Positions 10,811-18,156 are shown, counted from the first letter of the stretch. The stretch: 34,010 nt of DNA from JAWVEV01 sp033856535 (GCA_033856535.1 JAWVEV010000143.1:1-34010); one strand, 5' to 3'. The notes: generated by a model from the letters alone, not told the origin. Numbers and translations: made by a program.

Positions 10811-11442
10811 TCGCTGTCGGGGCAGAGCGGCTTCGGGACCGGGATCTTTAGCGGCGCCGGCAGGGTGCGCACGGTGGCGACGTGCTCCTGGGCGATGGTC
10901 GCGATCCGGCCCGTGCCCGGATCGATTTTGTACTGGATCCGGTGGTGTCGGCCGGTCTTCGGATCGCGCTCGCTGACCTCAAGCCGCGTGAGCGAGCCGA
11001 CCGAGATCGGCGCAAAGGAGAGCGACCCGCGCACGGTGATCATCGGCTCCCGTGGGCTGCTCCCGGGCCGGCGGTACCAGCAGCGCTCGCCGCCGTATCG
11101 CTCGAAGTCGCCCGTCGGGGACCCGATGATGAAGCCCCGGTCCTTGCCGATGGCGAGGCTGACCAGCGCCCCCTCGATGAGCCCGCGCTTCAGGAGAAGG
11201 CGGTGCACCTGGATGCCCGGATACGTGGGGATCCGCAGCTCGACGCCCATGACCGGCCGCTTGGCGTAGTAGGCGTTGGCGAGGCGCGCCAGCGCGATGC
11301 CGGCGGCGTCGCCGGCGGGCGGGCCGGGTGCGGCGAGCGTCTGACGGACGGGCTGGCTCGACGCGCCGAGCGCCAGCGCGGCGCCGGCCGGTAGGAGCGC
11401 TGCTGCGGCGATGGTTGCGGCGGTGAGGATCCGTCGTGTCAT
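10807..11442 (-). CDS. Secreted hypothetical protein with signal peptide
   Basis: This 211-residue protein begins MTRRILTAATIAAAALLPAG, a standard Sec signal (charged, hydrophobic, Ala-rich), with probable cleavage around residue 25. The exported part has two cysteines, one in GERCWYRR and one near the end in KPLCPDSE, which could form a disulfide. Mixed beta-type segments follow the signal. Longer in-frame starts exist upstream, but ATG 11442 is chosen because a GGGAG Shine-Dalgarno lies 5 bases before it and it places the signal at the N-terminus. It is coupled to the downstream membrane protein. Function unknown. Confidence 0.7.
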   Translation of the reverse strand: MTRRILTAATIAAAALLPAGAALALGASSQPVRQTLAAPGPPAGDAAGIALARLANAYYAKRPVMGVELRIPTYPGIQVHRLLLKRGLIEGALVSLAIGKDRGFIIGSPTGDFERYGGERCWYRRPGSSPREPMITVRGSLSFAPISVGSLTRLEVSERDPKTGRHHRIQYKIDPGTGRIATIAQEHVATVRTLPAPLKIPVPKPLCPDSE

Positions 11443-11492
11443 CCAGGCTCCCGGCGAACGATGTCCCCGGTCGCCCGGAGTGGTTCGCAGAA

Positions 11493-11519
11493 CGTATCGG
11501 CACGCCATGAGCCGATACG
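11493..11519. promoter_or_regulatory. Perfect 9-bp inverted repeat between divergent genes
   Basis: CGTATCGGC at 11493-11501 and GCCGATACG at 11511-11519 are exact reverse complements around a 9-base spacer. They sit 50 bases before the minus-strand secreted-protein gene and 62 bases before the plus-strand small membrane protein. A dimeric regulator's operator is the simplest reading; an RNA hairpin is the alternative. Confidence 0.45.
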
Positions 11520-11581
11520 AGTCCGCGCAAGCACGCGCATCGTCTCGCGCCGTCTTCCAAATACGGGTAGCACCGCTGCCG

Positions 11582-11815
11582 ATGGAGGACTTCTCCCAGG
11601 GACGTCGCCAACCGTTGAGCTCGCGGAGTGGCCTTGTCGTCGGCCTCGCCTTGGCCGGGGTCGGCCTCGGCTTCGTCCTCTTCGACGACGACCCGCAGCC
11701 CACGAGCTACGTCGGGATCTTCGTGGGCCTCTGCTTTGTTCTTCGCTCCGCAGTCCTCGCCTGGAGGGGTCGAGCGCTACGAATCGACCGCTCACCGGGA
11801 GAGCAGGCCGACTGA
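11582..11815 (+). CDS. Small two-helix membrane protein, unknown function
   Basis: Starting at ATG 11582, the 77-residue product is MEDFSQGRRQPLSSRSG followed by two hydrophobic helices (about 18-34 and 43-58), with an acidic-polar loop between them (FDDDPQPTS) and a basic tail. The frame is open further upstream, but that part is Arg-rich and unlike protein. No Shine-Dalgarno is obvious. I do not recognise the family. Confidence 0.5.
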   Translation: MEDFSQGRRQPLSSRSGLVVGLALAGVGLGFVLFDDDPQPTSYVGIFVGLCFVLRSAVLAWRGRALRIDRSPGEQAD

Positions 11816-11833
11816 CCCGCCGCGTCGCGTGAT

Positions 11834-11905
11834 GTCGACCTGGCGGCGCGCCCGTCCCGGGAGGACTTCTGGGACGAGATCCGGGCTCTTCGGTCCGGGG
11901 GCAGG
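11834..11905 (+). pseudogene. Remnant of a FitA/VapB-type antitoxin (C-terminal part only)
   Basis: Reading from 11834 gives VDLAARPSREDFWDEIRALR, which aligns with the intact antitoxin's ELAARPSRDEFWEEIRARK at 9.5 kb. There is no RHH domain or start upstream, and no PIN toxin downstream. The similarity ends soon after (GGRPFQD). This is a decayed toxin-antitoxin module. The rest of the gap from 11816 to 12045 holds nothing else I can support. Confidence 0.7.
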
Positions 11906-12045
11906 CCGTTTCAGGACGCCCGTCGACCCGCCGGCGATCGGTTGAGGCTCCCCGAGGCGGTGAAGCTCAGGGCGCCGGCATCGGGCGTGCCGGCTCAAGC
12001 GGCGGGGGAGTCGCGTGAAGAGGCTCGCGGCGAAAGGGCCGCGCG

Positions 12046-12918
12046 TCAGTCCTTGGGGGTTCGCCGCCCGAACCGCCGGCGCCGCCGAACCGCCTCCTCG
12101 AGCTCGCCCGCCGAGAAGGGCCCGGACGCCTGTCCGGTGGTGGCGAAGCGGTAAAGCACCAGGCTGAAGGTGTTCGTCACCGCGCTGAGCGTGACGAGGA
12201 CCGCCGCTCCGAATGTCGCGCCGATGGCGATCAGGATGACCCCGGCGGTGAACGCGGCCTCGAGCAGCCCGATGCCGATCCCGACCACGATCCCGGCCGG
12301 CAGGCAGACCAGCATGAAGAGCGCCGTCAACCCGCCGATGCCGGCGGCCTGCTCGCCCCAGCGCTGGCGGAAGAGGCCCGCCGAACGCCGAAGCGTCTCT
12401 CGCGGCCCGAGACCCTCGAGGGCGAGGATCGGGATCGCGAAGAAGCTCACGAGCGTCCAGCCGGTGCCGAGGATCCAGCCGGCGATCCGCTCGCCGGCGC
12501 CGCCGGGGATGAGCTGGCGGAGGGAGTCCAGGATCGCGCCGACCCCCGCCGCGAGCAGCGCCCACCAGGCGATCGGGCCGATCCGGGTTCGCGCGACGGC
12601 GAGGCCCTCGCCGATCGAGGCCGGCCGGCCCTCCATGGTTCGGCAGACCATCGCGACGAAGGCGACGCCGAAGAAGCCGTTGACGAACCAGCCGGCGTAG
12701 GCGCTGAGGACGAACGCGAGGACGTACGGCCACGTGAGGCCGGGATCCCAGGGGCGCTCGCCGATGAGTCCGAAGCTCAACGCCGCGGCGCCGAGACCGC
12801 CGAGCATCCCGAGCGCGGGGAACAGCATGACGCGCGGGGCGGCGCGGACGAGGCCGATGCTCCCCTTCGCAAGTCGCCATCCACGACCGATGCGCGTCAT
12901 GGTTCCGTTGCTGCCCAC
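12046..12918 (-). CDS. Multi-pass membrane protein, DUF6159-like
   Basis: This 290-residue integral membrane protein has about six hydrophobic segments. It starts with an amphipathic stretch (RIGRGWRLAKGSIGLVRAAP) and has the internal repeat-like feature GLGPRETLRRSAGLFRQRWGEQ between helices. This pattern fits the uncharacterised DUF6159 family; the assignment is from memory of that family and is moderate. GTG 12918 is favoured because CCTCTCC at 12926-12932 supplies a GGAGAGG Shine-Dalgarno with 7-base spacing. ATG 12900, six codons later, is the alternative. The C-terminal tail is strongly basic (VRRRRRFGRRTPKD) and should be cytoplasmic. Confidence 0.75.
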   Translation of the reverse strand: MGSNGTMTRIGRGWRLAKGSIGLVRAAPRVMLFPALGMLGGLGAAALSFGLIGERPWDPGLTWPYVLAFVLSAYAGWFVNGFFGVAFVAMVCRTMEGRPASIGEGLAVARTRIGPIAWWALLAAGVGAILDSLRQLIPGGAGERIAGWILGTGWTLVSFFAIPILALEGLGPRETLRRSAGLFRQRWGEQAAGIGGLTALFMLVCLPAGIVVGIGIGLLEAAFTAGVILIAIGATFGAAVLVTLSAVTNTFSLVLYRFATTGQASGPFSAGELEEAVRRRRRFGRRTPKD

Positions 12919-13124
12919 GTGCTGACCTCTCCACACTTTGGAGGAATCGTGTCTCGCGCGCGGGTGATCGTCTCTCGGGAGCGGGACCTGACGCCGTCGT
13001 TTCCGCAGATGGCCCGTCATCTGAGCGATCGATGCCGCCTCATCGGCCGGAGTCCTTCGCGGAGCCTTCGCCGGAATCGGGTACCAGAGGACACCGAGGC
13101 CGGATCGACCACGCGCGGGGTGGC

Positions 13125-13502
13125 ATGCCGACGTTGGTGAAGCAAGTCGCGCTGCGCATCGGAGTCGTCGCGATCGCGACGGCCGTGGTGGCGCTGGGCC
13201 TCGCCTCGTACCTCGCGGATCCGGGCCTCAGCCCCCTCGCGGCCGTTGTCGTCGGCGTCATCGTGGCGGCCCTTTGGGCGCTCCGCGCCGCGCGCGCGGA
13301 GGTTGCTCGGCGGCGGGTCGAGTACGAGCAGCGACGGCGGATCCGCGAGCCGCTGGAGCCCATCCCGGGTACCGTTCCGAGATCTCGCGCACGCGTGGCG
13401 TCGTGGACCGAGCCACGTGGGGATTCATCCTCGGAGCGCTGGTGGCCTCTTGGTCTGACCTGTCGACCTCAAACTCGCTCGCCCTCTGGGCAAGCATCAT
13501 GA
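13125..13502 (+). CDS. Hypothetical membrane protein, possibly frame-shifted at its 3' end
   Basis: From ATG 13125 the product begins MPTLVKQVALRIGVVAIATA, with two hydrophobic helices (about 7-25 and 33-52) and then a charged segment rich in Arg. After about residue 85 the reading becomes Ser/Arg-rich and unlike protein, while a neighbouring frame becomes protein-like (next entry). Either two short genes overlap or a single gene has lost its frame. Function unknown. Confidence 0.45.
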   Translation: MPTLVKQVALRIGVVAIATAVVALGLASYLADPGLSPLAAVVVGVIVAALWALRAARAEVARRRVEYEQRRRIREPLEPIPGTVPRSRARVASWTEPRGDSSSERWWPLGLTCRPQTRSPSGQAS

Positions 13503-13564
13503 TCGGCGCGCCGGCGATCGGCGAGGCTGTCGAGGCCGTCCTGCGACGCCGCCGCTCGGTCTGA
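13403..13564 (+). CDS. Small hydrophobic protein or displaced C-terminus of the preceding gene
   Basis: GTG 13403 opens a 53-residue frame, DRATWGFILGALVASWSDLS followed by LALWASIMIGAPAIGEAVEA and a basic end (VLRRRRSV). It has one or two hydrophobic segments and overlaps the upstream gene by 100 bases in another frame. Its composition is more protein-like than the frame it overlaps. It may be a separate small membrane protein or the tail of the upstream gene after a frameshift. Confidence 0.4.
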   Translation: MDRATWGFILGALVASWSDLSTSNSLALWASIMIGAPAIGEAVEAVLRRRRSV

Positions 13565-13574
13565 GACGCCGCCG

Positions 13575-13621
13575 GCGGGCCCTCGGCCCATGGGCAGACG
13601 GCGCCAGCGGGCCCTCGGCCC
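13575..13621. repeat. 15-bp direct repeat GCGGGCCCTCGGCCC, two copies
   Basis: Identical copies lie at 13575-13589 and 13607-13621, 32 bases apart, in the gap between two genes. The sequence is partly self-complementary (GGGCCC). It may act in transcript ending or be a slippage product. No other copies were noticed in the window. Confidence 0.4.
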
Positions 13622-13658
13622 CGGCGGCGCCGGCGGTGTCTGCATCGCAGGTCATGTT

Positions 13659-13706
13659 CTCTGCGACGCAAAGTACTTGACGATCATGCGGCACGTCCTG
13701 CATCCT
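13659..13706 (+). promoter_or_regulatory. Promoter with overlapping palindromic operator, regulator-membrane-prenyltransferase cassette
   Basis: TTGACG at 13677-13682 and CATCCT at 13701-13706 are 18 bases apart, and the ATG follows 7 bases later, so the mRNA is nearly leaderless. The palindrome AAGTACTT (13671-13678) covers the -35 edge. A second imperfect inverted repeat, CTCTGC-gac-GCAAAG (13659-13673), overlaps it. A site of this kind would let the winged-helix protein of the same operon repress its own transcription. That link is inference. Confidence 0.55.
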
Positions 13707-13713
13707 CCGCCGC

Positions 13714-14328
13714 ATGGACGACTTCCGTGGGACCACGCTCCTCGCCGACCCCGACCGGCCGCCCGACCTCGGGCCGGTCGAGAGCCTCGGCATCATCCGG
13801 CGGACGATGGAGCGCGCCGCCGCGTTCAGCGCCATCCCCGGGTGGGGGACGGTGCTGATGGGCGTCACCGCGCTGGCGGCGGCCGCGATCGCCTCGCGGA
13901 TCGACGACCAGGGCTGGTGGCTCGCCGTCTGGCTCGCCGAGGCGGCGCTCGCGGTGACGATCGGCGCCGTCACGATGGTCCGCAAGGCCCGCGCCACGCG
14001 CACCCGCGTGCTCGGGGCGTCCGGGCGGCGCTTCCTGCTCGGCCTCGCGCCGGCCGTCCTCGCCGGCGCGGTCATCACGCTCGCCTTCGCGCGCATCGAC
14101 ATGATCGAGTTCCTCCCAGGCCTCTGGCTCCTGCTCTACGGAAGCGGCCTGGCCGCGGGCGGCGGCCGATCGGCGCCGGCGGTGCCGCTCGCCGGCGCGT
14201 GTTTCATGGCCGTCGGCGCCGCCGCACTCTTCGCGCCCTGGAGCTGGGGCGACGCCTTCATGGCCGCCGGATTCGGCGGGCTCAGCATCCTCTTCGGCCT
14301 CGTCGTCGCGGTCCGCCACGGTGGGTAG
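13714..14328 (+). CDS. Six-helix membrane protein of the regulator cassette
   Basis: This 204-residue protein has a polar N-terminus (MDDFRGTTLLADPDRPPDLG), a charged region IIRRTMERAAAFSAIPGWG, and then about six hydrophobic helices ending in AVRHGG. No transport or catalytic motif is visible. It overlaps the downstream regulator (GTG 14321), so the two are made together. Membrane proteins of this kind next to winged-helix regulators often modulate or sense for them, but here that is only suggested by position. Confidence 0.75.
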   Translation: MDDFRGTTLLADPDRPPDLGPVESLGIIRRTMERAAAFSAIPGWGTVLMGVTALAAAAIASRIDDQGWWLAVWLAEAALAVTIGAVTMVRKARATRTRVLGASGRRFLLGLAPAVLAGAVITLAFARIDMIEFLPGLWLLLYGSGLAAGGGRSAPAVPLAGACFMAVGAAALFAPWSWGDAFMAAGFGGLSILFGLVVAVRHGG

Positions 14329-14683
14329 CCGGGCCCCCCGCCCCGCCGCCGAGCGCGCCCGCGCCGGCGCCGCCCCGCCCCTCGACCCTCTCATCCACGA
14401 GCGGGTGCGTCTCGGGATCGTGAGCGCGCTCGCGGTGAGCCCGAAGCTCGCGTTCGGCGAGCTCACCGAGATCGTGGGGGCGACCGACGGCAACCTCTCC
14501 GCCCACGCGCGCAAGCTCGAGGAGGCGGGCTACGTCAGCTGCCGCAAGTTCTTCGCCGGCCGCCAGCCGCGCACGGAGTACAAGCTGACCCCACGCGGCC
14601 GGCGCGCGCTGGAGCGCTACCTCGACCTGATGGAGGGGCTCATCCGCACGGTGCGCCCCGAGCGGAACCCGGAGGACGCATGA
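14321..14683 (+). CDS. Winged-helix transcriptional regulator (PF13601/COG3432-like)
   Basis: This 120-residue protein is mostly one winged helix-turn-helix: LDPLIHERVRLGIVSALAV is helix 1, FGELTEIVGATDGNLSAHAR carries the recognition helix, KLEEAGYVSC and TEYKLTPRGRRALERY are the wing and final helix. Small regulators of this type bind palindromes in their own promoters. GTG 14321 lies within the end of the membrane protein gene, and its stop overlaps the prenyltransferase ATG (ATGA). The likely target is the palindromic site at 13659-13682. No ligand-binding domain is present. Confidence 0.85.
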   Translation: MGSRAPRPAAERARAGAAPPLDPLIHERVRLGIVSALAVSPKLAFGELTEIVGATDGNLSAHARKLEEAGYVSCRKFFAGRQPRTEYKLTPRGRRALERYLDLMEGLIRTVRPERNPEDA

Positions 14684-15384
14684 ACGGCGGCCCGGAGGGC
14701 CTGCACGTCGGGGTCATCATGGACGGCAACGGCCGCTGGGCCGCCCGCCGTGGCCGGCCGCGCCTGGCCGGCCACGCCGCCGGCGCCCGCGCCGCGCGCC
14801 GGATCGTCGAGGCGGCGCCCTCGCTCGGCGTGGGCGTCCTGACCATGTACGCCTTCTCGGCCGACAATTGGCAGCGGCCGGCGTCCGAGGTGAACGGCCT
14901 GTTCCGCCTCATCGCCCGCACCCTCCGCCGCGAGGCGGTCGCCTGCGCCCGCCAGGGCGCCCGCATCCGGGTGATCGGCCGGCGCGACCGCCTGCCGGCG
15001 CCGCTCCTCGCGGCGGTGGAGCGGGCCGAGGACGCAACTCGGGACGGCCGGCGGGTCGAGGTGCGGATCGCGCTCGACTACTCCTCGCGGGAGGCGATCG
15101 CCCGCGCCGCGCTGGCACTCGATCGCGACCATCGCCGGCCGGACGAGGCCCTGGACCTGGCCCTCGGCGGCCTGACCGACGGCGGCCCGGCCCGGCCGGT
15201 CGACCTGCTCATCCGCACCGGCGGCGAGCAGCGGCTGAGCGACTTCCTGCTCTGGGAGTGCGCCTACGCCGAGATGGTCTTCAGCCCGCTCATGTGGCCC
15301 GAGTTCACGCCGGCGGACCTCGCCGGCGCCCTGGCCGAGTTCGGGCGCCGCGACCGGCGCTTCGGCGCGCTCCCGGCCGCGTAG
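14680..15384 (+). CDS. cis-Prenyltransferase (undecaprenyl diphosphate synthase family)
   Basis: This 234-residue protein has the family signatures VIMDGNGRWA with the catalytic Asp near residue 15, FSADNWQRP near 58-66, and RTGGEQRLSDFLLWECAYAE near 180-199, which holds the conserved Arg and Glu. It would condense isopentenyl diphosphate onto an allylic starter in cis to make a polyprenyl carrier. It is slightly short for a housekeeping UppS. As it sits in a small regulated operon rather than with cdsA/dxr, it may be an accessory enzyme making another chain length. It is coupled by ATGA to the regulator gene. Confidence 0.9.
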   Translation: MNGGPEGLHVGVIMDGNGRWAARRGRPRLAGHAAGARAARRIVEAAPSLGVGVLTMYAFSADNWQRPASEVNGLFRLIARTLRREAVACARQGARIRVIGRRDRLPAPLLAAVERAEDATRDGRRVEVRIALDYSSREAIARAALALDRDHRRPDEALDLALGGLTDGGPARPVDLLIRTGGEQRLSDFLLWECAYAEMVFSPLMWPEFTPADLAGALAEFGRRDRRFGALPAA

Positions 15385-15402
15385 CCCGGGCTCCCGAGGT
15401 CC

Positions 15403-15431
15403 GTGACACCGGGCCTCTCGCACGCTCTACT
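15403..15431 (+). promoter_or_regulatory. Promoter of the following secreted-protein gene
   Basis: GTGACA at 15403-15408 (five of six to TTGACA) and TCTACT at 15426-15431 are separated by 17 bases. The start codon lies 9 bases after the -10 box. This separates the gene from the upstream prenyltransferase operon. Confidence 0.55.
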
Positions 15432-15440
15432 GCGCGGGAG

Positions 15441-15902
15441 ATGGGCAGCTTCCTGACAAGCAACCGCGCCGCAATCGCCGCGGTTGCCGGCCTCGCGACG
15501 CTCGCGGGCGCGGCCCTCGGAACGGCCCAGGGCCCGGCGCCGCATGAGTGCGACGCGGTGGGAGACGTGACGGCGGCGCGGATCGCCCGGGTCGCCGACC
15601 GCATCAGCGAGGACTGGAACGAGCGCCACCCGAAGCACGTCCGGGTGGTCCGGAGTACGCGACGGCCCGCCGTCGAGCTGGTGTCGGGAGACATCGTCTC
15701 GAGCGCAACTCCGGTCTACCTGGTGTCGATGACCGGCCGGTTCATCTCGACGAACGCACGCGGGCCCCGCGGGGCGATCAAGGTCGTGAGCGGTCGCTCA
15801 CTGAGCATCACCCTCGGGACGCGGCGGCTCGACGTCCTCGACCTGTCGGTCACGAACACCCCGCCCAAGCTGGCCCCGCTGGGCTGCGTCACGAGCATCT
15901 GA
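15441..15902 (+). CDS. Secreted hypothetical protein
   Basis: From ATG 15441, a 153-residue protein begins MGSFLTSNRAAIAAVAGLAT and continues hydrophobic to about residue 30, consistent with a Sec signal or membrane anchor. The exported part has two cysteines, near its start (HECDAVGD) and near its end (LGCVTSI). This is the same layout as the secreted protein at 10.8-11.4 kb, though I see no clear sequence identity. The middle is beta-rich (VYLVSMTGRFIS, IKVVSGRSLSITLG). It has its own promoter. Function unknown. Confidence 0.65.
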   Translation: MGSFLTSNRAAIAAVAGLATLAGAALGTAQGPAPHECDAVGDVTAARIARVADRISEDWNERHPKHVRVVRSTRRPAVELVSGDIVSSATPVYLVSMTGRFISTNARGPRGAIKVVSGRSLSITLGTRRLDVLDLSVTNTPPKLAPLGCVTSI

Positions 15903-16110
15903 TCCGCGGACAATCCGCCGCCTCGCGATCGCCGGGGTCCGCATCGGCAGGCTCGCCCGCCCGGTCGGACCGGTGAGCGCGTGCCACTCGTCGCAGACGG
16001 CGGACACCGCCCGCACGGGTGCGTGATGTCTCGTGTGAGGACTGGCGACGACGCTTCACCGGTTGCTGTCCTCGGCGTCCGCGGCGTCAAACGGTGGCCC
16101 AAAGAAGTGC

Positions 16111-16116
16111 TACAGT
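16111..16116 (+). promoter_or_regulatory. -10 box of the phd-vapC module
   Basis: TACAGT lies 11 bases before the antitoxin ATG at 16128, again implying a very short leader. The -35 candidate (TCAAAC, 18 bases upstream) is poor. From 15903 to 16110 I see no gene or other structure. Confidence 0.45.
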
Positions 16117-16127
16117 CTGACGCACAA

Positions 16128-16415
16128 ATGGCCGAGACCGTCGGGATTCGCGAGTTGCGGCAGAACCTCAGCCGCTACGTGGCGCGGGTCAAGGAGGGCG
16201 AAGGGTTCCTCGTGACCGAGCACGGCCGGGTGGTCGCGCGACTCGTCGGAGCGACCTCCGATGAGTACGCCGAGCTCGCCGCTCGCTTCGGCGCCACCGT
16301 TCCGGTCGAGCCGCTGGAGTCCATCGCCGCACGCCTGTCGCCCGCAAAAACGCCGGCCGGGACGACCGACGCCTTTCTGGCTGAGTCCCGTCGGGAGCCC
16401 GGCTCGGAGCGCTGA
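16128..16415 (+). CDS. Phd/YefM-family antitoxin
   Basis: This 95-residue protein opens with MAETVGIRELRQNLSRYVAR and GEGFLVTEHGRVVARLV, the compact Phd/YefM fold that dimerises and binds operator DNA. The C-terminal tail (LESIAARLSPAK...FLAESRREPG) would wrap the toxin. The frame runs further upstream, but ATG 16128 is chosen because it gives the family's N-terminus and is 11 bases past the -10 box. The PIN toxin follows after one base. Confidence 0.87.
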   Translation: MAETVGIRELRQNLSRYVARVKEGEGFLVTEHGRVVARLVGATSDEYAELAARFGATVPVEPLESIAARLSPAKTPAGTTDAFLAESRREPGSER

Positions 16416-16416
16416 G

Positions 16417-16812
16417 TTGGCGCTCGTCTACCTCGACACGAGCGCTCTCGGTCGAGTCCTTCTGGGCGAGCCGGACGCGCCGGCGGTTCTCGCGGCGCTG
16501 CGCGAGTTCGACCAGCGTGTCGCGAGCCGGTTGGCACGCGTCGAGCTCCGGCGCCTTGGCCTGCGCACCGGACGGCTGGTCGAGGCCGACCGACTGCTGG
16601 CTGGCGTCGCCCTCCTGCCGCTGGATGACGAGACGCTCGCGGCCGCCGAGGTCGTGGAGCCGCCGGGCGTAGCCACGTTGGACGCTCTGCACCTGGTCAC
16701 GGCGCTTCGTCTCGCGCAGGCGGGACTCCTCGACGCGGTGATGACATTCGATCGCACCCTCGCCGATGGGGCGGCGCGCCACGGTCTGAGGGTGATCGCT
16801 CCCACGAGCTGA
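16417..16812 (+). CDS. VapC-type PIN-domain ribonuclease toxin (second module)
   Basis: This is a 131-residue PIN domain with Asp7 (VYLDTSAL), Glu43 (ARVELRRL), Asp89 (ATLDALHLVTA) and Asp112 (MTFDRTLADGA), so the metal site is complete. It starts at TTG 16417, one base after the antitoxin stop. Earlier in-frame codons overlap the whole antitoxin and are unlikely. As with other VapC proteins it should cleave structured RNA when the antitoxin is degraded. It is only distantly like the toxin at 9.6 kb, so the two modules are independent arrivals, not copies. Confidence 0.87.
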   Translation: MALVYLDTSALGRVLLGEPDAPAVLAALREFDQRVASRLARVELRRLGLRTGRLVEADRLLAGVALLPLDDETLAAAEVVEPPGVATLDALHLVTALRLAQAGLLDAVMTFDRTLADGAARHGLRVIAPTS

Positions 16813-16839
16813 GGCGCGGCGCCGGCTTCACGCCGCTCG

Positions 16840-18114
16840 TCAGCCTGCCGCGGCAGCCATCCGAGCCTCCTGCGCGTCGGCCAAGCCGAGCAGGGCGTCA
16901 AGCGCCGCCGCTCCCGTGCCCGTCTGGAAGACCGCCCCGACCAGCCTGCCGTGGGTCCATACGACGGCTGGGCCGCTGGGTCGTCCCTCCGCGTTCAGAG
17001 CCGTCGCGACGTAGGCGTCCGCGTGGTCGCCGACCTGCCGCGGAGCGGCGATGGCGCGAGGCCGGATGTCCATGAAGCGGGCGAGCGGCCGCGCCAGGCG
17101 GACGAGGCGCCGCGCGGCGGCCGGGCTCTCCGTGACGATGACCGCGCTCACCACGAGACCCGGGGATCCGTCTGCGGGCCGCAGCACCACGCCGTGGCCC
17201 GCGATGCGCCCCACCGGCCCGAGCGCGCAGAAGAGGCTCTGTGACATGCCTTCCTCCACGAAGCTGCCAAAGGACGAGGTCGTCGAGACGACGTGCGCGA
17301 TCGAGAAGTCATTGGGGCCGAGGACGAGCCCCTCGGGGCCCGGGGTTAGCGGCGTCGGCGCGGTCGAAGGCGAGGCGGCGCCAAGCTGATCCGGACCCGA
17401 CTGGATGACGACGACCCGACCGAGCCGGAGGTCGATGGTCACGGCAGCCTGGCTCAGATCGGAGACGAGCGGCACCCGAACCCGCCGTGAGCCGCGGAAG
17501 GGACGCCCGTCCTGGCAACCGCCCAGTCGCGGCCAGGCGAAGTCGCGGAGCGTGACCGGCCGCGGCCAGCCGACGATCGCGAACGCGCCGAACGTCCCCC
17601 GCTCGTCCTGGGCAGGACCGATGTCCTGCAGCGTGATGCGCTGGTCGCCGGCGATCCGGGCGAGGATCCGGTCCCGGGCCATGATCCGACGGGCGAGCGT
17701 CACCTGGGCGGGCGAGAGCGAGAAGCGCCGCCGGGCCGCGGGTGTCGGGGCGGGGGCTCGCAGATCGCTGCGAGCCAGCAAGAGACGCGTCTCGAGGGCG
17801 CCGAGCTCCTCGCGGGAAGCGCCCGCGCGACGCGCTGCGGACAGGCCCCGCTCGAGCTCACGCACCGCCGGCACGAGGCAGCGGCGCTGCGCCGTCGACC
17901 CCCGCACCATCGACTGGCACCGCGCGTAGCGGTCGGCGAAGGGAATCAGCTCCGGCCGGGCGGCCGCACGGGAAGTGGGGAACCCGACCGCGGCCGCGGG
18001 GCTGTCGGGGCGCGCGACGAAGACGATGACGGCGATCGCCGCGAGCAGAGCGACGACCATGCCCGAGGCGGCCGGACGTCGGAGGCGCCGGTGAAGCTGT
18101 TCCCGATCCCGCAA
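16840..18114 (-). CDS. Membrane-anchored extracytoplasmic protein, unknown function
   Basis: From TTG 18114 the product is 424 residues: a short basic cytoplasmic tail, one hydrophobic anchor (MVVALLAAIAVIVFVA, about 19-34), then a long extracytoplasmic part. The latter has a helical segment rich in Arg, Ala and Leu (about 80-160), Pro/Thr-rich linkers and a beta-rich C-terminal half. Four cysteines could form disulfides. ATG at residue 19 is an alternative start but would trim the basic tail that orients the anchor. No enzyme motif is visible. Twin direct repeats lie just upstream. Confidence 0.7.
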   Translation of the reverse strand: MRDREQLHRRLRRPAASGMVVALLAAIAVIVFVARPDSPAAAVGFPTSRAAARPELIPFADRYARCQSMVRGSTAQRRCLVPAVRELERGLSAARRAGASREELGALETRLLLARSDLRAPAPTPAARRRFSLSPAQVTLARRIMARDRILARIAGDQRITLQDIGPAQDERGTFGAFAIVGWPRPVTLRDFAWPRLGGCQDGRPFRGSRRVRVPLVSDLSQAAVTIDLRLGRVVVIQSGPDQLGAASPSTAPTPLTPGPEGLVLGPNDFSIAHVVSTTSSFGSFVEEGMSQSLFCALGPVGRIAGHGVVLRPADGSPGLVVSAVIVTESPAAARRLVRLARPLARFMDIRPRAIAAPRQVGDHADAYVATALNAEGRPSGPAVVWTHGRLVGAVFQTGTGAAALDALLGLADAQEARMAAAAG

Positions 18115-18136
18115 GCGCCACCTCGTCGACCGCCGA

Positions 18137-18156
18137 AAGTGTTCGGAAGTGTTGGG
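18137..18156. repeat. Two abutting copies of AAGTGTTsGG upstream of the anchored protein
   Basis: AAGTGTTCGG (18137-18146) is followed directly by AAGTGTTGGG (18147-18156), 23 bases from the TTG start of the minus-strand gene. Exact 10-bp spacing puts both on one face of the helix, as for a regulator's tandem site. On the minus strand a TTGACC (18171-18176) lies just upstream as a possible -35. Confidence 0.4.

Noticed and set aside
12919..13140. 73-codon plus-strand frame between the DUF6159-like gene and the next gene
   Set aside because: Arg/Ser-rich translation, no ribosome site, and it overlaps the upstream region and Shine-Dalgarno of the minus-strand gene.
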